Below are positions 39,775 through 47,517 of a DNA stretch of 61,194 bases, piece by piece. Below the pieces are notes generated by a model. The model was given only the letters and a program-made list of their open reading frames with translations. It had not been told where the DNA came from and made no database searches. Every line of letters starts with the position of its first letter. Position 1 is the first letter of the stretch. The stretch is taken from assembly GCA_002086835.1 (NCBI GenBank), contig MVIG01000032.1, positions 1 through 61,194 on the forward strand, written 5' to 3'. Both the position numbers and the translations under genes were made by a program. This DNA is from Mycolicibacterium porcinum (GTDB lineage: Bacteria; Actinomycetota; Actinomycetes; Mycobacteriales; Mycobacteriaceae).

Positions 39775-40446
39775 GAAGAATCCGAGCAGACAGCCACGCC
39801 GGCGCTGGCCGCGAACAGCTGGGCGCTGCTCGGGTTGCTGTCTTATGAGCAGGAACTCTCCGGCTACGACATCCGCAAGTGGCTCCACTGGAGCATGCGC
39901 TATTACTACGGAAGCCCGGCGTACAGCCAGATCTACTCCGATCTGAAGCGGCTGGAAAAGATGGGTTACCTGACCTCGCGGGTGGACGGCACCGGCACGC
40001 GAAACCGGCGTCTCTACAAGATCACCCAGTCCGGACTGGACGCGGTCACCCGGTGGGCGCGGGAGACACCGCCGGACCCGCCCTCGTTGAAGCATCCAGC
40101 GCTCATGCGGGTCACGATGGGCCACCTGAGCGACCCGGCCACGTTGAAGCAGATGCTCCAGGAGCATCTTGCCTACGTCGATGAGATGCAACGCGATGCA
40201 GCCAAAGAGGCCCGGTGGGCCGGGGTCGATCCGTCATGGGCGTACGCCAAGGTCGCGTTGGGCTGGGCGGAGCGTTACTACGCATCGGAGCGGGAACTGA
40301 CCCTGCAGCTGATCAAGGACCTCGACGAGGCCGAGGCCAACTTCCCGAAAGTCGGTGAAGGCGCCAAGATCCCGTGGCCAGACCCGGCGTACTGGTACGA
40401 GATCGAGAGGAAGGCCCACGCCGAGGACATGGAAGGCTCAGACTGA
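39772..40446 (+). CDS. PadR-family transcriptional regulator
   Basis: A 224-residue regulator. The winged helix occupies about residues 15-95: LLGLLSYEQELSGYDIRKWL, SPAYSQIYSDLKRLEKMGYLTS, and the wing with RRLYKITQSGLDAVTRW. A long C-terminal helical dimerisation domain (Vir_act_alpha_C type) follows: LLQEHLAYVDEMQR-like segment and WAERYYASERELTLQLIKDL. It sits between the flavin reductase and KstD-like genes, so likely controls neighbouring steroid genes. Stops 31 bp before the KstD stop, convergent. Confidence 0.87.
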   Translation: MEESEQTATPALAANSWALLGLLSYEQELSGYDIRKWLHWSMRYYYGSPAYSQIYSDLKRLEKMGYLTSRVDGTGTRNRRLYKITQSGLDAVTRWARETPPDPPSLKHPALMRVTMGHLSDPATLKQMLQEHLAYVDEMQRDAAKEARWAGVDPSWAYAKVALGWAERYYASERELTLQLIKDLDEAEANFPKVGEGAKIPWPDPAYWYEIERKAHAEDMEGSD

Positions 40447-40477
40447 CCTTCCGCCCCTTGGTATTTCGGGCCGCGAC

Positions 40478-42181
40478 TCACTCTTCGGCCGCGTCGCGAG
40501 CAGCGATGTAGCCGTACACCAGCCCCTGTGCGATGGTCGCCCCGGCGCCGGGATAGGTGTGCCCGAAGGCGTTGGCGGCCGTGTTGCCGATCGCATACAG
40601 TCCGTGGATGACGGTGCCGTCTTCGCGAAGCACCCTGGCACGGTCGTCGGCGCGTAGACCGCCACACGTACCGAGGTCGCTGAGCACCATCTTCACCGCG
40701 TAGAACGGACCTTTGACGAGTGGCCGCAGGTTCGGGTTCGGCGTGACCGTGGGGTCGCCGTAGTAGCGGTCGTAGGCACTGCGGCCCCGCTCGAAATCGG
40801 GATCCTCTCCAGCGAAGGCATTCTCGTTGAACCGCGTCACCGTCGCCACGAAATCCTCGACCGGAACCTGCATTTTGGTCGCGAGGTCGTCGAAGCTGTC
40901 CGCCTTGACCGCGATTCCGGCGTCGTACCAGGTCTGTGGAATCGGCATCCGTGGAAACAGCTCGGCGGCGAAGACATAGCTGTTGCGGTATTTCTGATCG
41001 AAGACGATCCACATGCTTTCCACCGGCGTACCCGAGGCTTCCAGTTCCAGAACACGTTGCCCGAAGCTCATGTAGTCGGCCGATTCATTGGCGAACCGGT
41101 GGCCGTTGTGGTCGACGATGAACGACCCGGGCAGTGATCGCTCGGCGAGCATCACCGCCGGGGCCGACCCCGGCAGCGGGGCGACCGCGGGGAACCACCA
41201 GGACTGGTCCATCAAGGCGATGTCGGCTCCGGCATCCTGCCCCAACCGGATGGCGTCGCCGGTGTTCGACTCGGCGCCGAGGCTGAGATTGCTTCCGAGA
41301 GATTCGGATTGGAACTTGCGGCGCATGTCCATGTCGTGGTCGAAACCGCCCGCGGCAAGTACGACTCCGCGCCGGGCAGTGACGGCGAGCCGCTTTCCGC
41401 CGTGTTCCACGATGGCTCCGGTGACGCGGTCACCCTCGGTGACCAGTTCGGTCAGCGAGGTGTCGAGCCAGATCGGGATCCCGGCACGAATCGCCCCGGC
41501 GAACAGGCCCGCCGCCAGTGCCTGACCGCCTGCGGCGTAACGCTTCCCGAGGGCCAGACCGCCCAGACCCTGCGCGAGCCGTTTGAGCACCGTGGGCAAT
41601 CCCTTGCGGGGTACTCGACTCATCAGGTTCAGCCACCGGTAATCGGCACCGGTGGTCGGCATCGGAATCTTGACTTCCATGACTCCGGGTCGCAGGTCAG
41701 GAAGGTATTCACCGAGAATCGAGGTGTCGAGCGGCCGGCATTCGCAGGTGCGCCCGGCTGCGGATCCACCGGGAGCCTCGGGGTGGTAGTCGGAGTATTC
41801 CTTGGCCCAGAAAAGCTTCATCGGTGTGGTCCGACGCAACATGTCGACCGTCGCGGGCAGGTTGTCGAGGTACGCGGTGGAGCGCTGCTGAGGTGCCGAG
41901 TCCGCCACGACGGCTTCGAGATACGTGTGCGCTCGCCGCGTCGGGTCGGTCCCACCGCATTCTTCGATCACCTGGCTGGCCGGCAGCCACAACGCACCCC
42001 CCGACCTCGCCGTCGAACCGCCGACATGGGAGGACTTTTCGACGACGAGAACCGACAGGCCCCGCTCGTGTGCGGCCAGAGCGGCGGCGAGTCCGGTACC
42101 GGATCCGACGACGAGAAGGTCTACTTCCGAGTCGGCAACGGTGAGGCCGGCCGGGATCGTCTTGTGGCTGGTGGTGGTCAC
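40478..42181 (-). CDS. 3-ketosteroid-delta1-dehydrogenase-like FAD protein
   Basis: A 567-residue flavoprotein with the KstD layout: FAD motif VVGSGTGLAAALAAHERG (about 24-41), VVEKSSHVGGSTARSGGALWLP, the mid-region ARRGVVLAAGGFDHDMDMR, DRYYGDPTVTPNPNLRP, and TYPGAGATIAQGLVYGYIAA at the end. It would introduce the C1-C2 double bond of a 3-ketosteroid. GTG 42181 gives the usual length, but AGGAGG is 38 bases upstream beside possible TTG/CTG starts, so the N-terminus is unsure. It is divergent from kshA, the classical ring-opening pair. Confidence 0.88.
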   Translation of the reverse strand: MTTTSHKTIPAGLTVADSEVDLLVVGSGTGLAAALAAHERGLSVLVVEKSSHVGGSTARSGGALWLPASQVIEECGGTDPTRRAHTYLEAVVADSAPQQRSTAYLDNLPATVDMLRRTTPMKLFWAKEYSDYHPEAPGGSAAGRTCECRPLDTSILGEYLPDLRPGVMEVKIPMPTTGADYRWLNLMSRVPRKGLPTVLKRLAQGLGGLALGKRYAAGGQALAAGLFAGAIRAGIPIWLDTSLTELVTEGDRVTGAIVEHGGKRLAVTARRGVVLAAGGFDHDMDMRRKFQSESLGSNLSLGAESNTGDAIRLGQDAGADIALMDQSWWFPAVAPLPGSAPAVMLAERSLPGSFIVDHNGHRFANESADYMSFGQRVLELEASGTPVESMWIVFDQKYRNSYVFAAELFPRMPIPQTWYDAGIAVKADSFDDLATKMQVPVEDFVATVTRFNENAFAGEDPDFERGRSAYDRYYGDPTVTPNPNLRPLVKGPFYAVKMVLSDLGTCGGLRADDRARVLREDGTVIHGLYAIGNTAANAFGHTYPGAGATIAQGLVYGYIAARDAAEE

Positions 42182-42283
42182 GGACGTCGACGATATGGCC
42201 GCGGCCGACAGTCCAGAATCCAACCTCCTGTTGAGCGGAACACGGACCTTCCCGCCCCTGTTGCGGCGCAGTTCAATGGGGCC

Positions 42284-43429
42284 ATGACGACGCACCCAGA
42301 TACCGATGACATTCGGTTGATCGAGGCCGGTTCGGTACCAACCAGGTTCGCCCGCGGCTGGCACTGCCTGGGGTTGATCCGCGATTTCGGTGATGGAAAG
42401 CCGCATCAGATCAACGCGTTCGGGCAGAAGCTGGTGGTGTTCCGCAGCGAGGACGGGGCAATCAACGTGCTCGACGGGTATTGCCGGCACATGGGCGGCG
42501 ACTTGTCGCAAGGGACGGTTAAAGGCAACGAGATCGCCTGTCCTTTCCACGATTGGCGCTGGGGCGGTGATGGTCGCTGCAAATCGGTGCCGTACAGCAA
42601 GCGCACCCCGCGATTGGCCCGTACCGCTTCCTGGCCCACTCTGCAGCAGGACGGAATGCTCTTCGTCTGGAACGATCCCGAGCGCAAGGCCCCGCCCGCC
42701 GACGTGACCATTCCGCACATCGAGGGGGCCACCAGCGATCAGTGGACCGATTGGCACTGGTACACAACCGTCGTCAACACCAACTGCCGCGAGATCATCG
42801 ACAACGTCGTGGACATGGCGCACTTCTTCTACATCCACGGATCGCTTCCCACCCACTTCAAGAACATCTTCGAAGGCCATGTCGCGACCCAGTACATGAA
42901 GAGCGGCGGCCGGCCCGACATCGGCGACCCCGAAGGGGCCAAGTTGCTCGGCACCACCTCATTGGCGTCCTACCACGGACCCTCGTTCATGATCGATGAT
43001 CTGACCTACCACTACCAGGAGTTCGACCAGCGCACGGTGCTGATCAACTGCCACTACCCGATCGACGCCAATTCGTTTGTGCTGCAGTACGGCATCGTGG
43101 TGGAAAAGAACGCAGCCATGCCGGAGGAGCTCGCCATGGAGACGGCTGTCGCTCTCGGCGAGTTCGTCAAGATGGGATTCGAGCAAGATGTCGAGATCTG
43201 GCGTAACAAGACCCGGATCGACAACCCGCTGCTTGTGGAGGAGGACGGACCGGTCTACCAACTGAGGCGCTGGTATGAGCAGTTCTATGTCGACGCGGCC
43301 GACGTCACTCCGGACATGGTGGACCGCTTCGAATTCGAGCTGGACACAACCAGGCCGTACGAGGCCTGGATGAGGGAAGTGGAAGCCAATCTCGCTGCCC
43401 GCGCTGCTACTTCCGGGCCGGTGGGGTGA
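42284..43429 (+). CDS. kshA: 3-ketosteroid-9-alpha-hydroxylase oxygenase subunit (KshA-like Rieske oxygenase)
   Basis: A 381-residue Rieske oxygenase. The [2Fe-2S] ligands are CRHMGGDLSQG and CPFHDWRWGG (C-x-H...C-x2-H, about 68-92), and the mononuclear iron site is NVVDMAHFFYIHG (about 183-195), as in KshA of mycobacteria and Rhodococcus. With KstD it opens ring B of steroids. No KshB reductase is present in the window, so electrons must come from one encoded elsewhere. ATG 42284 has GGGG just upstream. It is followed by a small CxxC protein. Confidence 0.92.
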   Translation: MTTHPDTDDIRLIEAGSVPTRFARGWHCLGLIRDFGDGKPHQINAFGQKLVVFRSEDGAINVLDGYCRHMGGDLSQGTVKGNEIACPFHDWRWGGDGRCKSVPYSKRTPRLARTASWPTLQQDGMLFVWNDPERKAPPADVTIPHIEGATSDQWTDWHWYTTVVNTNCREIIDNVVDMAHFFYIHGSLPTHFKNIFEGHVATQYMKSGGRPDIGDPEGAKLLGTTSLASYHGPSFMIDDLTYHYQEFDQRTVLINCHYPIDANSFVLQYGIVVEKNAAMPEELAMETAVALGEFVKMGFEQDVEIWRNKTRIDNPLLVEEDGPVYQLRRWYEQFYVDAADVTPDMVDRFEFELDTTRPYEAWMREVEANLAARAATSGPVG

Positions 43430-43710
43430 GGATGGCTGTCCGGCCGGACAACCGCCTCGACGATGCGCCGATGGCGCCGGTGACGTGCGCACGATGCGGC
43501 GCCGGCGTCGAGGTGCGCAAGAGCAGTTGGAGCCAGACCAGCGTCCAGTGGACCGGCGCTGCCCTGGATCGTTGTGAAGAGCGTTGCACTGCAGCGCGAT
43601 TGGCCGGTACCGGTGTCCGCGGCCTGTTCCTGACCTGCTCGACCCTGGGCGGGTCCATCGTGGACGCGGTGCGTTCGGGAGCGCTGCAGGTGGTCGACGA
43701 GACCTCGTGA
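43426..43710 (+). CDS. Small CxxC protein of the kshA operon, unknown function
   Basis: A 94-residue hypothetical protein overlapping kshA by four bases (GTGA); ATG 43432 is an alternative start. It has a rubredoxin-like CARCG (about 21-25) and later cysteines in DRCEERC and FLTCSTL, so it may bind metal, perhaps zinc, but no second CxxC is properly spaced. I do not recognise a named family. Its fixed position behind the oxygenase suggests an accessory role such as electron transfer or assembly; this is inference only. Confidence 0.65.
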   Translation: MRMAVRPDNRLDDAPMAPVTCARCGAGVEVRKSSWSQTSVQWTGAALDRCEERCTAARLAGTGVRGLFLTCSTLGGSIVDAVRSGALQVVDETS

Positions 43711-43728
43711 ACTTCCGAATCCGTCCGG

Positions 43729-44295
43729 CTACCGCTTCAGCAGGCCGACGGTACGGGTGAGCCGTTCTGACAGCTCCGCCGCGGCGATGCGCCGCTGAGC
43801 GAATGCGGCGACATTGGACATCCAGACGTCAGACAGTATTTCGGCGGCGCCGATCTCCCGGGTGGGCGATTCACCTTCTGACGCGGAACCGACGAAGATT
43901 CGGACCACCTGCTGTCGCACCCGCTCCGCCTGGGTCGCGGCGGTGCCGTCGGCGTAGAGATAGGGGCGGATCATGGCCTCGGCAAACAGCGACGATGAGC
44001 ACAGCCGGTCGGTGAGGGTCAGGGCAACCCGCAGCAGTCGCCGAAACGGATCCGGCTCATCGGTGACGCAGACATACTCCGTCTCGAAATCCCACAGCCA
44101 TTCGTAGAAGCACGCGAGCAGCAGCTCATCCTTCGACGGGAAGTATTGGTACACAGTGCCGGCCGACACACCCGCCGCAGCGGTGACTGAACGGATCTGG
44201 CAGGCGTCATAGCCCAGGACGGCCAGCTCTGTCGCACAGGCGATGATCCGATCACGCCGTTCCCCGCGCCGAGCCTGGATTCTCGTTGTCCGCAT
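43729..44295 (-). CDS. TetR-family regulator (KstR-like)
   Basis: A 188-residue regulator. The N-terminal HTH is RRDRIIACATELAVLGYDA followed by QIRSVTAAAGVSAGTVYQYFPSKDELL (about 10-60). The rest recalls KstR: LTDRLCSSSLFAEAMIRPYLYAD and ILSDVWMSNVAAFAQRR, motifs of the ligand-binding helices in the steroid regulator KstR (LTEAMTRAYVFAD, VISDVWLSNLLAW). It may sense a steroid-CoA. ATG 44295 follows a TCTCCCGTCCAG-like site on its own strand. It converges with the small CxxC gene. Confidence 0.87.
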   Translation of the reverse strand: MRTTRIQARRGERRDRIIACATELAVLGYDACQIRSVTAAAGVSAGTVYQYFPSKDELLLACFYEWLWDFETEYVCVTDEPDPFRRLLRVALTLTDRLCSSSLFAEAMIRPYLYADGTAATQAERVRQQVVRIFVGSASEGESPTREIGAAEILSDVWMSNVAAFAQRRIAAAELSERLTRTVGLLKR

Positions 44296-44471
44296 CTCTG
44301 GCTCTGGACGGGAGAGACTCTGCAACACTGCCCACTCCTTCACTACGCGGGGCCTGACAACGAGAAGGCTAAGCCGGGCTCGGCGCAGTGGACACAGACG
44401 TTCTCGCTGACTGGGCAGTCGTGTGCCCAGCCACCGAACGGGTCTCCGATGGCTGGGTCGCGCAGGGCGTC

Positions 44472-45401
44472 CTACGTGGATGACACGGGCATGATCGGAA
44501 TCTTCTTCATCGCGCTGGCACGAGGATCTGGTGCGGCCGCTGCGGCCGCGTGGTTCTCTTCTCCTCTGGTGTAGGTCCACACGCAGAAGGGCTCGCCTTC
44601 GGCGAATTTGAAGTCTTTGGGCGGCAGGTTGATGGCAAGCTTGCAGCCCGGGAAGAAGGGTGCCGAAATACGTTGCTCGAAGGTGCAGTTCATCCATGCG
44701 CGGGCAGGTGGGTAAAGGCCTTCATCGGTGTATTTCTGGAGCACCTCGCAGCGGCGCATATTCAAGACCACGTGATCGGGGTTGTACACGATGTACTCGC
44801 CGCCGTAGCCCAGGGTCCCATCGATACTCAGCACCGCCAGCTTGAGGAAATCCACGACGTGGACGGGCTCGATCTTGAAGACCTTCGCCAGCTTCGGGTA
44901 CTGGTAGTCGATGATGAGCTGGTACATGTCGGGTAGCCCGAGCCAGACCTCTTCCTCAGGGATGATCTTCGTCCACTGGTCGATGAAGTAGTTGTGGCCC
45001 TTGAGGTACTGATCCCAATAGGTCTTGATCAGGCGGATCAATGCCGGCTTTGTGAGGTCTTCGGTCTGCACGTCGAACGGGATGGCTTGGTACTGGGCGT
45101 TCTTCCAGTCCCAACCGGGAGGCGCGATGAACCGTCCCATCGGCATCACCTGCCGCATGCCGGCCCGGGAGACCTCGGCGGCAATGTCCATGGCCGCGTT
45201 GATGCCGACCTTCTGCGAGTAGATCTGGACGTGGGCGTAGGGGACGAAGTTCAGGACGTCTTCGAACACCTTGGCCAAGCCGAGAAGAAAATCGCGCGAG
45301 AAGTCTTGGATATTGCCGACTTTGCCCATGAAGTCGTGGGTGTAGTCGTCGTAGTTGAGTTCCTCGCCTTCAGCGGTGAGGTCTTCGGTGTCCGTTGCCA
45401 T
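44472..45401 (-). CDS. Conserved protein of unknown function
   Basis: A 309-residue protein that I do not recognise. It opens with an acidic tail (DTEDLTAEGEELNYDDYTHD) and a helical part (DFLLGLAKVFEDVLNFVPYAH). It continues with a region rich in Trp and Tyr (PPGWDWKNAQYQ; TYWDQYLKGHNYFIDQW). Four scattered cysteines include MNCTF and FPGCKL. No signal peptide or membrane helix is seen. Strong AGGAGG lies before ATG 45401. It is single, divergent from a TetR gene, with tandem TGGCAGA palindromes in its promoter, so its expression is probably inducer-dependent within the steroid island. Confidence 0.75.
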   Translation of the reverse strand: MATDTEDLTAEGEELNYDDYTHDFMGKVGNIQDFSRDFLLGLAKVFEDVLNFVPYAHVQIYSQKVGINAAMDIAAEVSRAGMRQVMPMGRFIAPPGWDWKNAQYQAIPFDVQTEDLTKPALIRLIKTYWDQYLKGHNYFIDQWTKIIPEEEVWLGLPDMYQLIIDYQYPKLAKVFKIEPVHVVDFLKLAVLSIDGTLGYGGEYIVYNPDHVVLNMRRCEVLQKYTDEGLYPPARAWMNCTFEQRISAPFFPGCKLAINLPPKDFKFAEGEPFCVWTYTRGEENHAAAAAAPDPRASAMKKIPIMPVSST

Positions 45402-45440
45402 GTCTTCCTCCTGTTGTTGCGTCAATGCGTGACGGAGTGT

Positions 45441-45473
45441 TGGCAGAAACTGCACATGTGGCAGAATCTGCCA
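45441..45473. promoter_or_regulatory. Tandem TGGCAGA operators
   Basis: TGGCAGAATCTGCCA at 45459-45473 is a perfect 15-bp palindrome; an imperfect copy, TGGCAGAAACTGCAC, is at 45441-45455, 18 bp centre to centre. They lie 40-72 bp before the 309-residue protein's ATG and are candidates for the adjacent TetR regulator. Confidence 0.6.
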
Positions 45474-45515
45474 ACTCAACGAATGGTAAGCAGCGCGAGA
45501 CGTAGGTCACGGGTT

Positions 45516-45535
45516 GTCTCCCGGTGACCGGGAGA
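45516..45535. promoter_or_regulatory. GTCTCCCG motif, copy 2 (19-bp palindrome)
   Basis: TCTCCCGGT-G-ACCGGGAGA (45517-45535) is a perfect palindrome in the same divergent region, nearer to the TetR gene. It is the most symmetric of the four related sites in the island. Confidence 0.6.
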
Positions 45536-45574
45536 AATGTGAACGTGCGGACCGGCCTGGCAGTCGCCGAACGC

Positions 45575-45580
45575 TAGTAT
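45575..45580 (+). promoter_or_regulatory. Candidate -10 of the second TetR gene
   Basis: TAGTAT fits TANNNT and lies 33 bp before ATG 45614, leaving a short leader with GAGGGG as ribosome site. The 19-bp palindrome ends 39 bp upstream, near the -35 position. Confidence 0.4.
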
Positions 45581-45613
45581 CGAAAATGCTGGTCAGATGA
45601 GGGGACGAAACAC

Positions 45614-46228
45614 ATGCAGGTGGCGCACAAGCCGACCTCGCTGACCGAGCGGCGCGCCGAGGACCTTCGGTTCGAAATCGCAGTGGCCGCTCGCGATCTG
45701 TTCCTTGCCGAGGGTTCGACTTCGGTCACCGTAGAGCGGATCTGTACCGCCGCGGGTATTGCGCCGCGCACCTTTCACCGCCATTTTCCGGTGAAAGAGG
45801 ACGTCGTGTTGCCGCTGTTTCGCCGGTTCGGCACCCTGAGCGTCGAGGTGCTTGCGGACGCCGGTCCAGGCGGTGATGTCGTCGACATCCTTGTCGAAGC
45901 GTTCAGCACCGAGGTACCGAAACGCGGCACCGTCGAATTCGACCGCACGTTCATGGCATTGGTGGTCAACGATCCCCAGTACCGGCTGCGCTGGCTGGAT
46001 TGGGGGCAGGACCTCATCGGCCCGATTGCCGAGTTCCTGGGTGCCAGGTTTGATCTCGGCAACAACCCGCATACGCGAGAACTGCCGGCACAGCTGGTGA
46101 TTCAGGTGTGCCGGCACGCGTACTTGCGCTGGGTTGCCGACGGTGACTTCGCCGGCCTGCGCTCCGCTCTGCGAGTCGGGATGCAGATGGTGGTGGAAGC
46201 CCTGCCGGTGGTGTCGCGGCAGGGCTGA
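45614..46228 (+). CDS. TetR-family regulator
   Basis: A 204-residue regulator. The HTH domain is at about residues 18-65: RFEIAVAARDLFLAEGSTSVTVERICTAAGIAPRTFHRHFPVKEDVV; TFHRHF is the recognition-helix core. The rest is a helical ligand domain with no further recognisable signature. Its divergent position opposite the 309-residue protein, with two kinds of palindrome between, makes it the likely repressor of that promoter and of itself. It converges with a SnoaL-like gene. Confidence 0.88.
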   Translation: MQVAHKPTSLTERRAEDLRFEIAVAARDLFLAEGSTSVTVERICTAAGIAPRTFHRHFPVKEDVVLPLFRRFGTLSVEVLADAGPGGDVVDILVEAFSTEVPKRGTVEFDRTFMALVVNDPQYRLRWLDWGQDLIGPIAEFLGARFDLGNNPHTRELPAQLVIQVCRHAYLRWVADGDFAGLRSALRVGMQMVVEALPVVSRQG

Positions 46229-46254
46229 CCCACAGCAGTAGGAGCCGGAATCGG

Positions 46255-46674
46255 CTAGTTGCCGAAGATCTCCAGTGCCCCGACGTACGCCCGGTTGGCC
46301 TTGATTCGTTCGGCGATCCGCCACCGCCCGTCGACGTCCCGTCGCCAGGTGTCGTGGTAGTCGCCGAGCGTGTAGAAGCGCGTCGAGGGGTCGCCGGCTG
46401 AATTCAGATGAACGTCGCGGATGTAGGCCTTGCTCGTGGCGGTGTCGTCGACGACGTCGATGACAATGTTGCCCAGCAGATGCTGGGTGGGCCCGCAGTT
46501 GTCGAGGAAACCGCGAATCATGTCGATGATCGCGGCGGCTCCCACCAAGCGTCCGGTTCCGAAATCGCCTTCCGCTTCCGGAAGGAGGATCTCGGACATC
46601 GTCGCCCAGTCTCTGGCGTCCATGGCTCGGGCGAAGAGATTCAGCGCCCGTTCGATGTCCCGCTCATCGCGCAT
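46255..46674 (-). CDS. SnoaL-like/NTF2-fold protein
   Basis: A 139-residue cone-fold protein: RDIERALNLFARAMDARDWATMSEIL, then AAAIIDMIRGFLDNCGPTQHLLGN, and a C-terminal WRIAERIKANRAY. SnoaL_4-type proteins include steroid isomerases, dehydratases and aldol-type lyases of steroid side chains. The histidine in TQHLLGN is typical of the SnoaL_4 group. It is the last gene of the long minus-strand run, 44 bp after the SDR; ATG 46674 or GTG 46677 may be used. Confidence 0.82.
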   Translation of the reverse strand: MRDERDIERALNLFARAMDARDWATMSEILLPEAEGDFGTGRLVGAAAIIDMIRGFLDNCGPTQHLLGNIVIDVVDDTATSKAYIRDVHLNSAGDPSTRFYTLGDYHDTWRRDVDGRWRIAERIKANRAYVGALEIFGN

Positions 46675-46718
46675 CACTCTCAGGGCGGCTGAATCTATGC
46701 CGACATTCCTTTCCGTGC

Positions 46719-47501
46719 TCAGGCGTGTGCGCCGCCGTCGACACGGATCTCGGTGCCGGTGATGAACGCGCCATCATCGGATGCGACCATGGCAATGACC
46801 GATGCTACTGCGCCTGGGTCGCCGAGGATTTCGCTTTCGGTGCCATGTAGCAGCGGGGTCTGCTTGGCCCAGAGCCCGAGGTCGTATCCCTCGGGCATCT
46901 TGTCCAGGGTGCTGTTGGCCAGCGCTGTCGACACGCCGCCGGGCTGGATGTTGACCGCGCGCAGGCCCTGTTTCGAGTACTCCAGTGCCAGCGAGTGGGT
47001 GAAGCTGAGGATGCCGCCCTTGCTGGCTGCGTATGCCGCCATGTACGGGTGGGCGAACGTCGCGGCGGTGGACGTGAAATTCACGACGACGCCCCGGCCG
47101 GACCGCAGTAGTGCAGGCAGTGCCTGCCGGGTCATCAGGAACGTACCGGTGAGATTCACCGCCAGGGTGCGGTTCCACTCGTCCAGAGTGGTTTCGTGCG
47201 TGTGCGAACAGGTCTGCATCGCAGCCACATTGACCAGGACCTCAAGTCCGCCGAGCTCGGCCACAGCCGCGTCAACCGCGGTGATGACGTCTTCTTCGCG
47301 GGAGATGTCGAGGACACCGGTGGTGAGGCGCTTGGCATTGCCGGCTTCGTCGGCGGCCGCCGCGGTCGCGGTCAGGCCGTCGGCCGAGATGTCGTACGCC
47401 ACAACGGTGGCACCTTCGTCGAGCAGTCGGGCCACAGTGGCGGCGCCGATGCCCGACCCTGCTCCGGTGACGACGACGCGGCGATCTGAGAAGCGGTCCA
47501 T
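46719..47501 (-). CDS. Short-chain dehydrogenase/reductase
   Basis: A 260-residue classical SDR: VTGAGSGIGAATVARLL (about 11-27), LVNVAAMQ (NNAG variant NVAA), NFTSTAATFA with the catalytic serine, YAASK (about 160-164), and the end FITGTEIRVDGGAHA. VAYDISADG after the second strand suggests NAD(H). Substrate probably a hydroxysteroid or hydroxyacyl intermediate, by context only. It follows the DSBH-like gene by 16 bp. Confidence 0.86.
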   Translation of the reverse strand: MDRFSDRRVVVTGAGSGIGAATVARLLDEGATVVAYDISADGLTATAAAADEAGNAKRLTTGVLDISREEDVITAVDAAVAELGGLEVLVNVAAMQTCSHTHETTLDEWNRTLAVNLTGTFLMTRQALPALLRSGRGVVVNFTSTAATFAHPYMAAYAASKGGILSFTHSLALEYSKQGLRAVNIQPGGVSTALANSTLDKMPEGYDLGLWAKQTPLLHGTESEILGDPGAVASVIAMVASDDGAFITGTEIRVDGGAHA

Positions 47502-47517
47502 TGAATACCCCCAGGAA

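Noticed and set aside
42182-42283. KstR or KstR2 operator between KstD and KshA genes
   Set aside because: No TnnAACnnGTTnnA or AnCAAGnnCTTGnT match is visible; AACCTCCTGTT has a five-base spacer and is not a KstR box.
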